DNA of 64,000 nt from Adineta vaga (Eukaryota > Rotifera). Position numbers and translations under genes: made by a program. Of the stretch, positions 1-14,101 are shown piece by piece (position 1 is the stretch's first letter; each line of letters starts with the position of its first letter). The notes beneath the pieces are model-generated. The model did not search any database. It saw only the letters and a program-made list of their open reading frames with translations, and was not told where the DNA came from. The stretch lies in the NCBI GenBank assembly GCA_021613535.1, contig CP075496.1:6944001-7008000 (forward strand). The letters run 5' to 3'.

Positions 1-2149
1 ATTAACATATGCACTTAAAATACAACTACTTTTTCCCTTACCCAGCATTCGACTTGCTTTTTGATTGCGTCGTAATCGGGCTTTATGTCGTTCATGCATG
101 AATTGTGCAACGGCTCGTTGACTATATCGACTTGAATGATATGATGTTGATACATTTGATTGTTGAGTATGACGATTAAATCGACGATGATCATCATCAA
201 GTGGATTATCGAATGATGAACTATGATCTGATAAATCTGGGGGAGCAATACCATTATTATTAAGACATTGAGTGGATGAATGTGACTGAGATCGACTACG
301 TTCATTAGTAGATATATTAGGTTGATGAAGTGTATGATCTAGATCTTGAGGATGATGATGGTGATGATGATGATCTTCGATAATCGCTTTAGTAATAATT
401 GTTTGAGATTGATTTTGATATTGTTGTTGATGATAATAATAATATGAAACACAACGTGCAGCTGGCAATGATGATGTACGAGTACTAAGACGAGTACGAA
501 CCAATTGTTGTTCTTCATCTTGATGATTACGTACATCATTTTTTAATCGATTTTCTTCATTTATTTCGGATTGAAAACGTTTTTGTCCAGTAAATGTTGC
601 TGTTGTTGTATGTCGAGTTGAATGATGAGGAAGGTGAGTTGATAAACTTTTGATTTTTTTATCTTTTGCTGTCGATGTTGATCGTCGTTTTCGATCCATT
701 ACATGAGGATATTCACTATTCGTTTGTTGATGAATGGGTACTTCATGTATGTTGATCGGTTTTTCATTTATACTTAAAACTTCTTTTCGAACTGATTTTT
801 GTGTACGATTTCGTTGAAAATATTTATAAATCAGAGCTCGTAATGATGATAATGATATTGATGTTGATGTTATACTACTTTTATTATGACCTGTATAATT
901 ACTAAAGGCAGGTGACATTGTTGATGGTGTAAGAACTGATGTTTTCAAATCGTTTGATGATCCATTTAAATTAAATGTGTCCCAAGTACCGCGAATCTAT
1001 TGAAAGAAAAAGATTGATTAAAAATAACACTTGAATTTGAGCTTTACTACTCTATAATCGAATAAAACATAATGAAGACCAGTATTTTACTTCTTAACAC
1101 TGAAAACTAAAAATAAATCTTTCAGATTTTCAAGTACTAATCCTTGACTTAAACAGTTTTTCTTCGCTCATTTACATATAGTTTTATGCTCATTGATAGG
1201 TAGACGTTAGAAGAGGATATTTACGTAGGGAAAATCTCTTAGATCTCGTTGTATACGAAAACTATTGAAAATAATCTAAGAAAAGATTTGATCAGGCATA
1301 TAATTTATTTTCCTTCATTAAATATTCTTTTGTTACTTTGATCATATATTTATAACCCTATTTTTCTTTGAAAAACTCGTCAAACACACTACAAATAAAC
1401 TTACTAGAACCTCGATATTCTTAATATTAACTATAATTCTTGAGTAACAAGCAAGCATAAACAATAATGGAATATAATAAAAAAATGTACATAGGATAAG
1501 AATTATATATGGACGTGCTGGATGAACACAACCTGGTTGATTTGTTGTGTAATAATGTGCAATAAGAATTGAACTTGGCCAAATTAAAAATGGAATAGCC
1601 CATGAAATAATAATGAATATTAATATCGATGAATAGGAACGATTACGTAGATGAAAATAGGGTGCTAGAGAAGAAAAATGAAAAAATAAACATTTTCAAT
1701 AAAACAAATCAAAATAGAATCTCTACCAGTTAATGCCCAATATCGATCTAAAGCCATTGAAGCAAGTGTAAGAAATGATGCTGTTGAACATGTAAAATCA
1801 ATAGCCATCCATGCATAACAAAGACGATAATCCAATGGCCAACGTAAATGTAAGGAATGCATGGTCATAAATGGCATAACAAATAAACCAACAAAAAAAT
1901 CGGCTAAACATAAACTAACAATGAAAGAGTCCGAATATGATCGTGTATGAAGCCGTAATTTAACGGAAATCAAAACTAAACCATTACCTAGAAAGTCAAT
2001 ATTTTAAATTAATTTTGATTTCATTTCAATAGAAGAAATCTTTATTACAAACCCAAAATAGTCAATATAGTTATTAAACTACATATTGTTAGTACACAAA
2101 TTGCTCGTAAATTCCATTTTAATATATCTGAAGATGTTGTTTCATTCAT
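1..2149 (-). CDS. Biogenic-amine-type rhodopsin-family GPCR, 5' part (TM1-TM5 and most of loop 3); 3' end outside window
   Basis: Exons on the minus strand are 2053-2149, 1727-1987, 1405-1664 and 42-996; all phases agree and the last exon ends in a donor at 41, so TM6-TM7 lie left of the window. The protein starts MNETTSSDILKW with no signal peptide. TM1 carries GN at residues 33-34, TM2 has LCLAD, and TM3 has Cys89, Asp96 (the amine-binding 3.32 position) and DRYWALTAP from 113. TM4 contains the SWAIPF motif, and the second extracellular loop has a cysteine. The third intracellular loop is very long (over 300 residues, rich in His, Ser, Gln and Arg) and ends in basic residues typical of the start of TM6. 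These features are seen directly. Family knowledge then implies an aminergic receptor (histamine, muscarinic, serotonin or tyramine-like) signalling through G proteins; the exact ligand cannot be told without TM5-TM7 comparison. Confidence 0.85.
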
Positions 2150-5100
2150 AATTACACTTGTATTCGTCGATACAATATAGATGTTCAAAGAAAACAGTCG
2201 ACTTTAGTATACCATGGAAGATTTTCTATGAACTTAATAATATCATTTGTGACTTTTGTTTGAATGCTCATATTTAGTAAACAGATGTTAATAATTCGTT
2301 GAACTAGAAACAAAATGATAAAGTTAGATATCTTCGGAAACTTGTTGACTCTTTTAACGCATGATATTTGTATAAATAGAGAAAAGAACTCAACGGTTGT
2401 CGTGTGTAAAAGAATAGAGAGAATAGAAAACACACACTTGCACGCATAACGGAGACGACATGAGATAGAGCACATTAACAAATATTAATGTTGAGCTGCT
2501 TAGGAGAGTTTTCTTCTTTTCTGTCTCTCTTTCTATGTCGCTTCCTTCTTGATTTGTTTCAAAGAGAAATAGAAGCAAAAATAATATATCGTAAAGTATG
2601 AAAAGCATAGCTAATAATTCTATTCCTGGAAATAATTGAAACGAGTAGATTTTATATGAAATAGTTTCATTGAAAAATCAAAATACCAATTTATTCGATC
2701 GTTTCTATTTGATTTATGAGGTTGAGAACTAAGATCTATTTGTCAAACATCATTAGTGAAAAAAACATTAATTTTTGAAAAAATAAATATATGTTGATTC
2801 TGCTAGGTGAGAACATGTGTGCGTGTATGTGTTATCTTATTAAGTATAAACACAATGATTGTTCGTTTTTACAAGTTCCGAAGAACTTTAGTTGTATTGA
2901 CAAAACATCTGCGTTTAATATTATTGACTTTTGTTTAACAAAGAAATTGTTTTCGAAGAGAAAAAAATCAATGCTAGAATTTAATCCGGACAAAACATTC
3001 CTGCCGATTTTGTCCTTTCAGAAAAGTCTGTCATAAGAACATAATGCAGGAGTTCTACCCATAGAAGGAAATCTTTTCAATATATTGTAAAAAGATCTAT
3101 CTTACCGTGAAAAACCTCGTTGTTGCGCACTTTGAAATATATGTGAAGAATCAAAACAGGAAGAGATAAGTCAAAAGGTAATAATGAATGTGCATGTTAA
3201 GTAGATAAATCAAATGCGTAATAAGATTAATCAATCATATGTTGTTTATAAAAATACTTGAACAGTCCTAAATAGGCAAGTAATATTACTACTTTGATTG
3301 AAACTAAACACGTAGAGAACAAAAACAAGAATTATTTTTTTTATTATTCATGTCTGAGATCAAGATCGGAAAAGAAGTTAAATGTAAAAAATAATAATAA
3401 AAAAGGGAATCTTCTCTGTTGATTTTATTTCATTATTAGATATACTACGCATTTATATAGTTCACTCTCAACAACTACATAATAGATAATTATTCAAGAA
3501 GAACATTTGTGACTTTTTATTTGAAAAGAACTTTCTTCTTTTGTTAGGTACTTATAAGGAGTTTTTTTAATAGGAAAAAAAGAGCGTAGAAATGAATATT
3601 TGATTGTTTCATTTTCTCTTTTTTCTCGAAGAAAGAAAAACTTGATTATCTGGATTTCTGATGTATATGTGAGGGTGTTAGTAAAATAGTTATTAAATTT
3701 GTATGTCAATGGTGGGTGATTGTGTGCATCACTAATTTACTCGCAAATAATGACGAATATAAAGAGAAAGAGAGAGAGAGAGAGAGCGAGAAAAACAATG
3801 AAAAGCCGAAGCAGAGAAAAGAAATGACGTTTGATAGTAGAAGATCGACAATAATGACGTCGATACTTATTATATTGTGTCAGTTGAGTACTACCTCGTT
3901 TCTTTTCTATTTTGTTCTTATTTTTACCAGAAACTTCGCAGAATGGAATACATTTGTCTATGACAAAAATAGATCTTTTTTTATTGATTATGATTCGACA
4001 AAAGAAACATGTGGTGATTTAACAAAGATTTATTATCGAGAGAGACAGAGAGTTTCACAAGTTCCTTGTTTTTCTTCATCAAAGCAATACATATCAACAT
4101 AGATAAATAATTAATTATATTTTATTTGTTATGCTATTAAGAGAAGAGGACAGAAAAATAGCATGCACGACGTCAATTGGAATAGATATATCTTTGTTCA
4201 AATAATCAGATATTTCTATCATAGATACTTACTGTCAATCAAAAGGAAAAATAATGGTTGGTTTTATTGAAAATCTCGATTGATTATGCCATTTGAGATC
4301 ATAATATCGATATGCTTAATGAAATATTTCGATATATACACTGCTTTCTTTGACATTTAATTAGAACATCTGAAAATTATTGTTAATTATCATCAGAAAA
4401 GAGTTATATGAAATATTTTATTCATTATCAACGATAGAATTTCCGTTAGCAAAATTGTTGGATGAAAATCGTTCCTTCGAGATCAATTCAGTAAAATGAT
4501 TTAATTCATCCATTGATAAATTAACATTTGAATTTCCTTTGAGAATTATTATGAACGAGTGAATATATGATAAATATCCCAAGAAATAAATGAGCAAAGA
4601 TTTACTTCATAATGTGTGTCAGTTTTTCAGGGATGGATAATGTTTTACATGTTAATTACTATAGTAGCAAGATTTTGATCAATAAAAATTGGCTAAAATC
4701 AATAAGAATAACTAGGTGACAAGTTGCATAATTATTATTCTAAAAACGCAAATAATGATCAGAATGATCACCATCAGTGTTTTTCGTACTCTTGGTCCTT
4801 TCTGAATCACCATGATATTGTCTTGAACAGAATATTAAATTCATAAAAATCAATAATATTCTTTCAAATATTACAATGATTTTGTATCATTAGAATTTCC
4901 TTCGTATTATTATAATCAGTGGGTAGTAATATGAATAAAAGATTTCTAACTGTGATATTGTTCATATTTATTCATATTATCATTTGAATACGATTGATCA
5001 ACATTTCAAATAAACATAATATTTGGAATGGTTATACAAACGAAAGATCAAGAGTTTAATAAACGAATCATTGTTTCGTGATGACATAGAAAAACGCCTT

Positions 5101-6541
5101 TGGGGATTAGCGTGATCGATAGATTCGGAAGAAAATCTTTTTTTCTCTTGAATAATCAATAAACTAATCAAATAAGCTCTTTTTTTTCACACCATCACCT
5201 CCCACGCTTGTGTTTCTATAAAAGAAATCTTTATGTAAAAACAATCAAAGATTGTTCACGGTTTTCATAAACAATCTTTTTCATTTTGAAATAATTTAAT
5301 TATAAAAACACGCCTTCTGCACTTTTTAACCTCAAAGCAAATCAGATAAGAAAATAGAAAGATTCTTAATCTGTCTTTTCATTAAAATATATCCTAAAAT
5401 AGACACTAGTTTTAGTTATCATGAAACTTCCAAGCTACTTTTCTAATGTAATTAATTTCAACATATGTTCATATTAACTACAGTTCAATGAACTATTCTA
5501 AAGTATGTCAACTGGATACATTTTTGTGAGGTATACCTTTTTTCACTACGTTATATTATATTTTATGATAAGAATATTAAAACCATAGTTCTTTTAGGTT
5601 ATTAATTTGATTGGAAAAAATTTTCTCAGTTATTCTTAAGAAAAAAGAAATGTTTTATCCGATTAGATGATATAATATGTTGCTACATTATCTAAGGATT
5701 ACTATAAAATTTTCATGATGTTTTTTTCTCGATTTCTCGTCAGATTAACGTGATTTGAAGAGCAAAATGGAATATCTTTTACATCAAAGGTTATATAATC
5801 TTGTTATGGATTAGTGCGAGAACCAAACAGATCATTTTCATGTTTACCTTTCTGTTTCTATAATAATTATCTATGATCTTTACAGCTCGCTATTAGCATT
5901 TATTCATCTGACACTAATTTCGAGACCTTACACAAAACATGATATATTTCTGTTGTCATATCATAGGTAAACTTGTTGACAGACTGTTTTAATAGCTCGA
6001 TGTAGGCACTTGATTATGTCATGAAACACTCTAAATATAGTGAATGTCCTCATTCAATATAAAAATCGAGGGCATTGCTTCCAGTCTTGGTTGTATCATT
6101 CGAAAGGACAATATAAGTTAGTAATGTAATAGTAACTAAATTCGTTATTCCTTCTTCAATTAATTGAATTTATAAGTAAATTTTATTGATCAAAATGCAT
6201 ACTGTTTTCATAGTAAATGCTCGACAATGTGAAATATGAATCTTTGAAAACAAGTTTATCCAGTGCAAAATAATAATTAAGATCAATTGAAAATAGACCA
6301 TATACACATCTAATTGAAGTTGTCCGTAAGAAAATATTTTGGATAAAACTATCTTTCAACTGTAATCTATCTTATCAATTTCTGATCACACTTTAAAGTA
6401 CATTGTATCTTGTTTTGTCTGAATGTTTTTTTGTTTGTTTGTCAATGAAAGATAATGTGAAACAAAGATTTTCGAGATGCATGAATCATTTCTCTTTCTA
6501 TTTATTGGAGGGATTTGAAAATGAATATATAAATAAGAAGA
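2150..6541. other. 4.4-kb AT-rich gap between receptor and coiled-coil gene
   Basis: No open frame here has splice partners or recognisable similarity. It holds homopolymer A/T runs and a short GA microsatellite near 3769-3786. It is upstream of both flanking genes (receptor on minus, coiled-coil gene on plus), so it may contain their promoters and distal control sequences, but no site can be assigned. Confidence 0.5.
3769..3786. repeat. (AG)n microsatellite
   Basis: Uninterrupted AG dinucleotides are visible. The short frame across it encodes only Lys/Glu/Arg low-complexity sequence and is not judged coding. Confidence 0.8.
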
Positions 6542-7411
6542 ATGGCTCGAAAAAAAGAAGAAATTGAACGTGAAATTCGAAGAATTGAAGGACAACTTCT
6601 TGTTGCCAAACAGATCTGTCGAGAAAATGTATTCTATTTTAATTTAGTCATTGAAAACAAAAAACAATCTTCATTTTACTTTCTTATAGCTCCAAGAAAT
6701 CAATCAGTTGAAAAAACAACAAGAAAATGATTTAATTTTTCAACAAACGAATCATCTTCTATCAATGAAATCACTCAATTCTGATCAATATGCTGATCAA
6801 TTTAATAATTTAGTAAATAGAAAAATACGTTGTTTCAAATGAATAATATCACATTGATTCATTAGCTTCATTTAGTTTATGAACAACAAACAGAATCAAT
6901 AAACAAGACTATACAATATGATGATCAAGAAGAGAAGGTATGATTTAAAAAACAATCTCATAGTTGCGAAATCAAATGAAAAACACAATGAGCTTCATCA
7001 AATTAGCATTGTTTGATTACTATTAAAACCTAAGAAGTTCTTATTTTTTTCTAAATTCTTTGTATATAGAATGAACAAGACAATTCATTATTAGTTAATC
7101 TTTCATCAAATATTACCGAACTTGAATCTTTATTTGATTATACAAAAACTTTATTCACTCAACCAATTACATCGATTAATATGCTCAATAGTAAATACAC
7201 AACACTAGACGATTCCAAAAAACATCGTTACTTCATTTTGTTTTTATTAATTATAGATACTATTTCATTGCAAGATATTACTGGTGATCCTTCTAATCAA
7301 CGTTACCAACAAATCAATTCAATACAAATTGTTGATCTTCAACAACGAATCGATAGTTTACATAAAAGATTAACTAATAATGATCTATGTGACGATTGTT
7401 TAATACAATAA
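6542..7411 (+). CDS. Small coiled-coil protein of unknown function
   Basis: Five exons join in phase: 6542-6628, 6690-6812, 6866-6937, 7070-7190 and 7257-7411, giving about 185 residues. The frame also stays open across the last intron, so retention would only lengthen the protein. The N-terminus (MARKKEEIEREIRRIEGQ) and much of the rest have heptad-like Leu/Ile spacing with many Gln, Glu and Lys, which suggests a coiled coil. The C-terminus ends in a short Cys pair (residues CDDC). There is no signal peptide or membrane segment. I do not recognise the family. The next gene starts only 89 bp downstream on the same strand, so the two may share a transcript. Confidence 0.7.
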
Positions 7412-7500
7412 TCGGAAAATTCATTTTCTTTTTATTTTCATAAATAATAAAGCGCGTTCGACAGTATATCATTTAGTTTTTCGCTCTCTCCCCAATCTGA

Positions 7501-7820
7501 ATGTCTAGCTATCAAAATACTGACTGGCAAAAATCAGTGGGTAAGTAAAGAAGAAAAATGTACTTTAAAAACAATTGCTGTTTGTATGGGTGTTTTTGTT
7601 AGCATTCGCATTCACAAGTGGCGGTTTATTTGGTTATTTACTTCGTTCTATTCGTCCAATAGCGATCTTTACATCCGTTGTAGCTGGTGCTGCTCTTGGT
7701 TCTTTAGTTACATATGAATATTTCGACACTGAACAAAAAACATTAGCAAATGATACATTATCACAAGTGAACAATTTACAATCGAATCCTCGACAACAAT
7801 ACGAATATTTTCGAGAGTAA
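7501..7820 (+). CDS. Small membrane protein with glycine-rich helices, unknown family
   Basis: Two exons, 7501-7540 and 7603-7820, with a 62-nt intron and matching phase give 85 residues starting MSSYQNTDWQKSV. Residues about 14-27 and 33-50 are hydrophobic and contain small-residue spacing (GGLFGYLL, AGAALGSL) typical of closely packed membrane helices; a basic pair of arginines lies between them. The tail is polar and Gln/Asn-rich. Size and shape resemble small mitochondrial inner-membrane proteins, but that is inference only. An unspliced reading of the same frame from a TTG is less likely because it lacks an ATG and the GT-AG intron is well formed. Confidence 0.6.
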
Positions 7821-8164
7821 CGATTTTTATAAAAAAGAGAAAAGAGAAAAGAACAAGCAAGCATATAGAAATTATTCTCATTTATGAATATATTTGCTCA
7901 ACAGAGTCGAATGTTTAGAAAAGAAAATGGAAACGAAGAATAACATTCATACACTGTTAAGGACAAAAGCAAAAAAAAAGAGAAAACGTGGTTGTTGTTT
8001 TTTCAATATTATTTTCATTATTTTGTTTAAAACAATCAATTATGAGTGTTTATTCATTCTCATGCCAAGGAAAAAATATCTCATCACGCTATACAATGAA
8101 TATATCAGACACAGACATGTAAATATATATATATATATCTATTTCGATAGGAATCATTTTTGAT
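7821..8164. other. Convergent 3' intergenic stretch with (AT)n run
   Basis: It lies between the 3' end of the small membrane-protein gene and the 3' end of the NUDT9 gene. It contains an AT dinucleotide run near 8121-8136 and no convincing coding sequence. Confidence 0.5.
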
Positions 8165-9334
8165 TTACCAATGACCATTATGAATTTCGGCAACTTTTCT
8201 CAAGAATTCAGCATGACTTGCATATAAGGGTGTTTCAGAACCGAGATCATGCCAAAAAGCACTTAAAGCATCACTACCACCATGAACATTGATCAATCCC
8301 AAATGTTCATTTTTTCCATCATGAAAATTGTACGCTAAAAAACAGAAAGAAGATTATGTTGCAAATATTTCGATTGAATTTTCGAAGAAAAGTTCGTACC
8401 TGTTGTTTCCATCCAACTATTGTCCGTATTTCTAAGTAAAATAAAATCAATTGATTAAGAAAAAAGAATCAAAAACGGTGATGATTTTCAGTACCTTGGA
8501 TCATCAACATAACCACAATAGATTCGAATACCGCCATTTTCAAAAACATCTTTTATTGTTGCAAGTAAATTATGTTTAGTACGTTCATCCATATCGGGAA
8601 AATTTAATGTTTCTTCATGAAATTCACGTTGTAATGTATCTGTAATTTTCTCTTTTTTCTCAACCATTCCACCTGGTATAGCATATTCAGTAGTATCTTT
8701 TCGACGTATACAAACAAATTGTAAAATAGGTTTTTGCGTAGTTGAATGCTTAACTATTTGACCATTACTATCGCATTTCCAACGTGTAACAATTGGATCA
8801 GCAGCATGATTAGGACCAAAATGACCTAAGAAAAAAAAATGAGAAATTACATTATTTTTCTTTGATTTATTTCAAAGATATACCAAGATGTCCTCGTCCA
8901 GTAATACCCGTTCGTCCACATGGATTTTGTGGTACACGTCCGACAATTTTATAAGTACCATGATACGATCTTCTATCACATAAACGATCATCTAAATTCC
9001 ATGGAATTGTTACAGTTGAATCATATCGAGGATCTCGATCAATATATTCTTTCGTTGATGTTCGAACTTTTTCTGATGTAAATTCAACTGGATGATAATC
9101 AAATGATGTCGACCATCGTACTTTATTGTCGGGTACAACGGTTCGATTAACTAATGGTTGTTCTCTAGTACCCGTTCGAGTATATTTGGCATTAATACAT
9201 GTCATTTCTGATTTGGATTTATCACATGGTATTCCACAGTTACGACATTTATGATGAATTGGTATACGATTATTTTCGTATTGATTCATACGAGTATTCA
9301 AATGAATATTAAAACGAGAGAGAACTTGACCCAT
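8165..9334 (-). CDS. NUDT9: ADP-ribose pyrophosphatase (Nudix hydrolase 9)
   Basis: Exons on the minus strand are 8884-9334, 8495-8825, 8400-8431 and 8165-8334; phases close perfectly, giving about 327 residues (vertebrate NUDT9 is near 350). The family hydrolyses ADP-ribose to AMP and ribose 5-phosphate. The diagnostic block NPCGRTGITGRGHLG precedes FGPNHAADPIVTRWK. The Nudix box starts at about residue 202 (IPGGMVEKKEKITDTLQ) and carries REFHEE, so the catalytic glutamates are present, as in NUDT9 and unlike the inactive vertebrate TRPM2 C-terminal domain. DDPRNTDNSWMET and the terminal His-Trp region are also family features. There is no channel region, so this is a stand-alone enzyme. The chosen start (MGQVLSRF) follows a splice-acceptor-like TTTCAG at 9397-9402, which could be a 5'-UTR or trans-splice site. 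A CxxC pair lies near residue 28. Confidence 0.92.
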
Positions 9335-10177
9335 TTGTATGGTTAGTAGTACCGAATGTTTTAATAGAATGACAGGGAATATTGGATTTTCATCTGAAAT
9401 AAACAAAACAATGTTAATAGAGAATAATTCGTCACGTTACAAATGAAATTTTCGTTTCTATTGGTTTCATTATATTCGAATACTTGCGTGGTTTATTTTT
9501 GACGTCATTCATATCCCACAATCGACTCATGTATTGACGTAAATTGCCTAACTACCTTCACATATAAAAACACTCACACATATAAATAAAAGAGAAAGAT
9601 TATATTTGATTTAATCGATAAAAAGAGAAGAAATCTAAAAAAAACTGGATTTCTTCCTATCTCTCAATTGATTCATTAAAAATATTATTCATTGTCTCAT
9701 GTTGCTATGTAACGCGAGAGGAATAAGCAGGAAAAAAATACTGCTTTCAAAGAAACTTTCTCCTTCTCTCATGTAGAAGAACGGGTAGAAAAAGAAGAAA
9801 AACAAAAGTCTACTTTCTTTTTGTTTGATTTGTTTTTTATTTTGTTTTATACATCTTGTGCATATTTATCACAGCAGGAAAAAAAAGAGAAAAAAGACAA
9901 AGCTATATAGACGTGTGAATTTTACCATAGAAAAAAAAAGAAAAAGAAGAAGAAGAAGAAGAGATTTGTTGTATTGATAAACAGACAAAACGAAAGTTGG
10001 ATGTCTTCTAAATAAATTAACTCATCAGTCGTCTAGATACAATATTTTAAGTTCACTGTATTTAAAACAAGAAAGAAAAAAAAGTTGATAGCAGCCAGAG
10101 CAAAAGGACAAAAGAAAAATCATGATAAGAATCCGTTTCGATTAACCGAATATAATGTGCAAAGAAGACAATTTGTT
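9335..10177. other. Intergenic spacer upstream of NUDT9 and downstream of GOLPH3
   Basis: AT-rich with purine runs (AAG/GAA near 9935-9960). It should contain the NUDT9 promoter. No gene seen. Confidence 0.5.
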
Positions 10178-11618
<1,441 letters not shown>

Positions 11619-13594
11619 TTTTAAAATTTCCAAATACAAAAGAAAACAATTTTTTCTTCTAAAATAGACATATACATAATATATATATTATTAAGGTCGA
11701 TCGATTGATTCTTCAATGTTACAAAATGATCATTCATTCTTTGTTTTTCTTCCCCTAGAAGACAGATATTTAAGTTTAATGTGTTCTATAATACAGTTCT
11801 ATAGCACATGACATGTCTACTATTTATTTTTGTTCATTATTAACATATATGTCAGAAAAAAAAGAGACAATATGATTATGTGAGTCATACAAAATATTTT
11901 GAATTTAGTTGATATTTATTGAGCAAAAAAAAAGTAATAACAATTATTTTTTTCCTTTCGTAATTATTATTTCAAAAATGTATGCAATAGAAAAGAAGTA
12001 ATGGAAGCCTTTCGGTAAAGAACGACATCTGTTGAAATTTATAATATTCTGCTGTTTATATACTTTCATATCGAATTAAAGATTTCAACGACAGTAACGA
12101 GATACCTCCAGTACATATGTTTGCAACTATAGTTTAACACTACTAAAGTTGATTGAAACGCTTGATTAAAAATGCGCTTTATATTAATTATGCGAATTTC
12201 ATTTCTATTCCATGAATTGCTTTTGTCGATTGTCATGTAGTAGTTCGAACATCTAATCATTTACTTGTTTGTCATCATTATACTTCTAATATTTGTACGA
12301 CTTGATGTTTATTCATTTTACATGATGTAAATGTTGCACACGTGGAAAACTCATTAAATCCTTTTGCTTGGGTAGACCATTTACGTACGATACCGAAACG
12401 ATTACCAGCGATTAAAAGAAAAAATGATAATGAGGATGATGAAACCAGGATGACACGATTACAATTAACAACCGTATTGAATAATGAACATGACGATTTC
12501 GTGTGACTATGCTCCATACCTATTTTCTTCATTATACGTTGACCATCAATACAAATAGAAATATTATCAATAGAAATTAACGAGACGTCTTTTATATCAA
12601 TATGAAAACTTTATTTTATCAATTCATGAAGAGTGATTTATACGAATCAAAATTTCTATTATATACCAAAATAATAACATTTATCACATATAAATTGTTT
12701 TAAAGACTTCTCTCTTAGAAATATGATTCATTAGAATAGTCAATGGAGTCAGGAGATGAATGAAATCTGGGGAAATGTATTAACGTACATTATGCTCATC
12801 TTAGATTGTAAATCTATTGATTCATCAAACTTCTTCGTAATTTCATAACTGATATCATTTTATCGATACTATCACCTTTATTGAGGAAGTAATAATAGTT
12901 TACTATCAACAAAAAGCAAAAATAATCCATAAGGTATGCATCTGCTTTAACCAATTATCTACTTTTTCTTTCATGTTCACAGTAGCAGGTGAAAGAAGAA
13001 AGAAAATGAAAAAGAGCAATCAAAGACAAACAACGTAAACCTATCCATTACCTCCAACGACGACAACAACAACAACAATAAGCACCATCGAAACGGATGG
13101 TTATGTATTGTGCAGAAAAAAAGTAGCAAATTCGAATATATTGAGTTGCTTTTTAACACATTTCTTCTTTTGAGAATAGAACTCAATTAACTCTTACACA
13201 TCACCAGGAGATCAACTGTGTGAATATTCATGTTTTCTTTCAATTGCTAATAATCACTAGACGTCGATTTCCTATTCTCAATGTGTTATTATGAGAAACC
13301 GGATGATGAAGGAAAAGAAAGAAAGAGAGAGAGAGAGCGAAAAAGAAAACAACACGAAAGATAATTTTCTTCTTTCGTTCAACGAATCTATCCATCTGCG
13401 CTTGTACATCATTGTAATGTTTAGCTCGTTATGACACCTTTTTCTCTTTTTCTTTCTAAATAATGGACGAAAAAGAAAACGAAATTTGTTGAGCATCTGA
13501 CGACGAATTCTTTCCTTCCTTCTTCAATTATGTCAATCGATAGTATGAATATACACACCTGTCTTCACACTCATTCATTCATTCATCTCATAAA
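11619..13594. other. 2-kb spacer with an orphan coding-like stretch
   Basis: Upstream of both GOLPH3 (-) and the 13595 gene (+). Most is AT-rich. The minus-strand stretch 12278-12595 is open and looks protein-like (see findings) but has no identifiable partner exons. A GA-rich run lies at 13321-13340. Confidence 0.45.
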
Positions 13595-14101
13595 ATGATC
13601 CACGTACGTATCGACAATCATCATTCAACTGCTGTAGATATCTATGTTAATATTTCTCCTCAAAATATGATTAATTCATCATCACCTATATCTTCCACTG
13701 ATGAACATATTTATGATCGTCTCTCTCATATCGATACTAGTCTTCCACGACAATCGAAAATAATTCAACATCGAACTGCTTCAATTCGTTCAATGAACAA
13801 GAAAAATTATACACTTCAACAAGTACTTGACAATGTTGAAACAATTCAAAAACAATATGAGAAAGTTATAAATAATCGCATAACATCGACATCATCATCA
13901 TCATCATCCTGCTTCTTCTCGATGAAACAATTGACAAAAGTCTTGAAAAATCTACGAACTATAAAAACGAAAACAACAGAAGAAACTTTTCAAGCAAACG
14001 ATTCAGAACTTAAATCTCCATTTATATTTGGCGGTGAAACATTACAATGGATTGCTTTACCACAAGACGAACATATTTATGAAAATGAATTTCTTCATTA
14101 A
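13595..14101 (+). CDS. Intronless hypothetical protein with two DEHIY tyrosine motifs
   Basis: A single open frame of 168 codons starts MIHVRIDNHHSTAV. Codon use (Ala, Gln and Ser codons ending in A/T) matches the neighbouring genes, which supports coding. It has no membrane segment. A central helical part (residues about 70-100) is followed by a run of six or more serines and a basic stretch. The motif DEHIY followed by acidic or polar residues occurs near residue 36 and again near 159, close to the C-terminus (DEHIYENEF). Such paired Tyr motifs resemble SH2-domain ligands; this is inference. The family is not recognised. Unlike most genes in the window it has no intron, which could reflect a young or retrotransposed gene. 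Confidence 0.6.
   Translation: MIHVRIDNHHSTAVDIYVNISPQNMINSSSPISSTDEHIYDRLSHIDTSLPRQSKIIQHRTASIRSMNKKNYTLQQVLDNVETIQKQYEKVINNRITSTSSSSSSCFFSMKQLTKVLKNLRTIKTKTTEETFQANDSELKSPFIFGGETLQWIALPQDEHIYENEFLH

Noticed and set aside
1-539. Minus-strand frames rich in Ile/His/Val overlapping the receptor loop
   Set aside because: Shadow frames of the third intracellular loop exon, which is read in another frame with correct splice phase.
2185-2608. Minus-strand frames upstream of the receptor gene
   Set aside because: Composition-driven (Ile, Leu, Phe, Ser); an in-frame stop separates them from the receptor start at 2149, and no donor fits.
3716-4102. 128-codon plus-strand frame
   Set aside because: Begins at a non-ATG codon, crosses an AG microsatellite, has low-complexity Lys/Glu/Arg start and no splice or family support.
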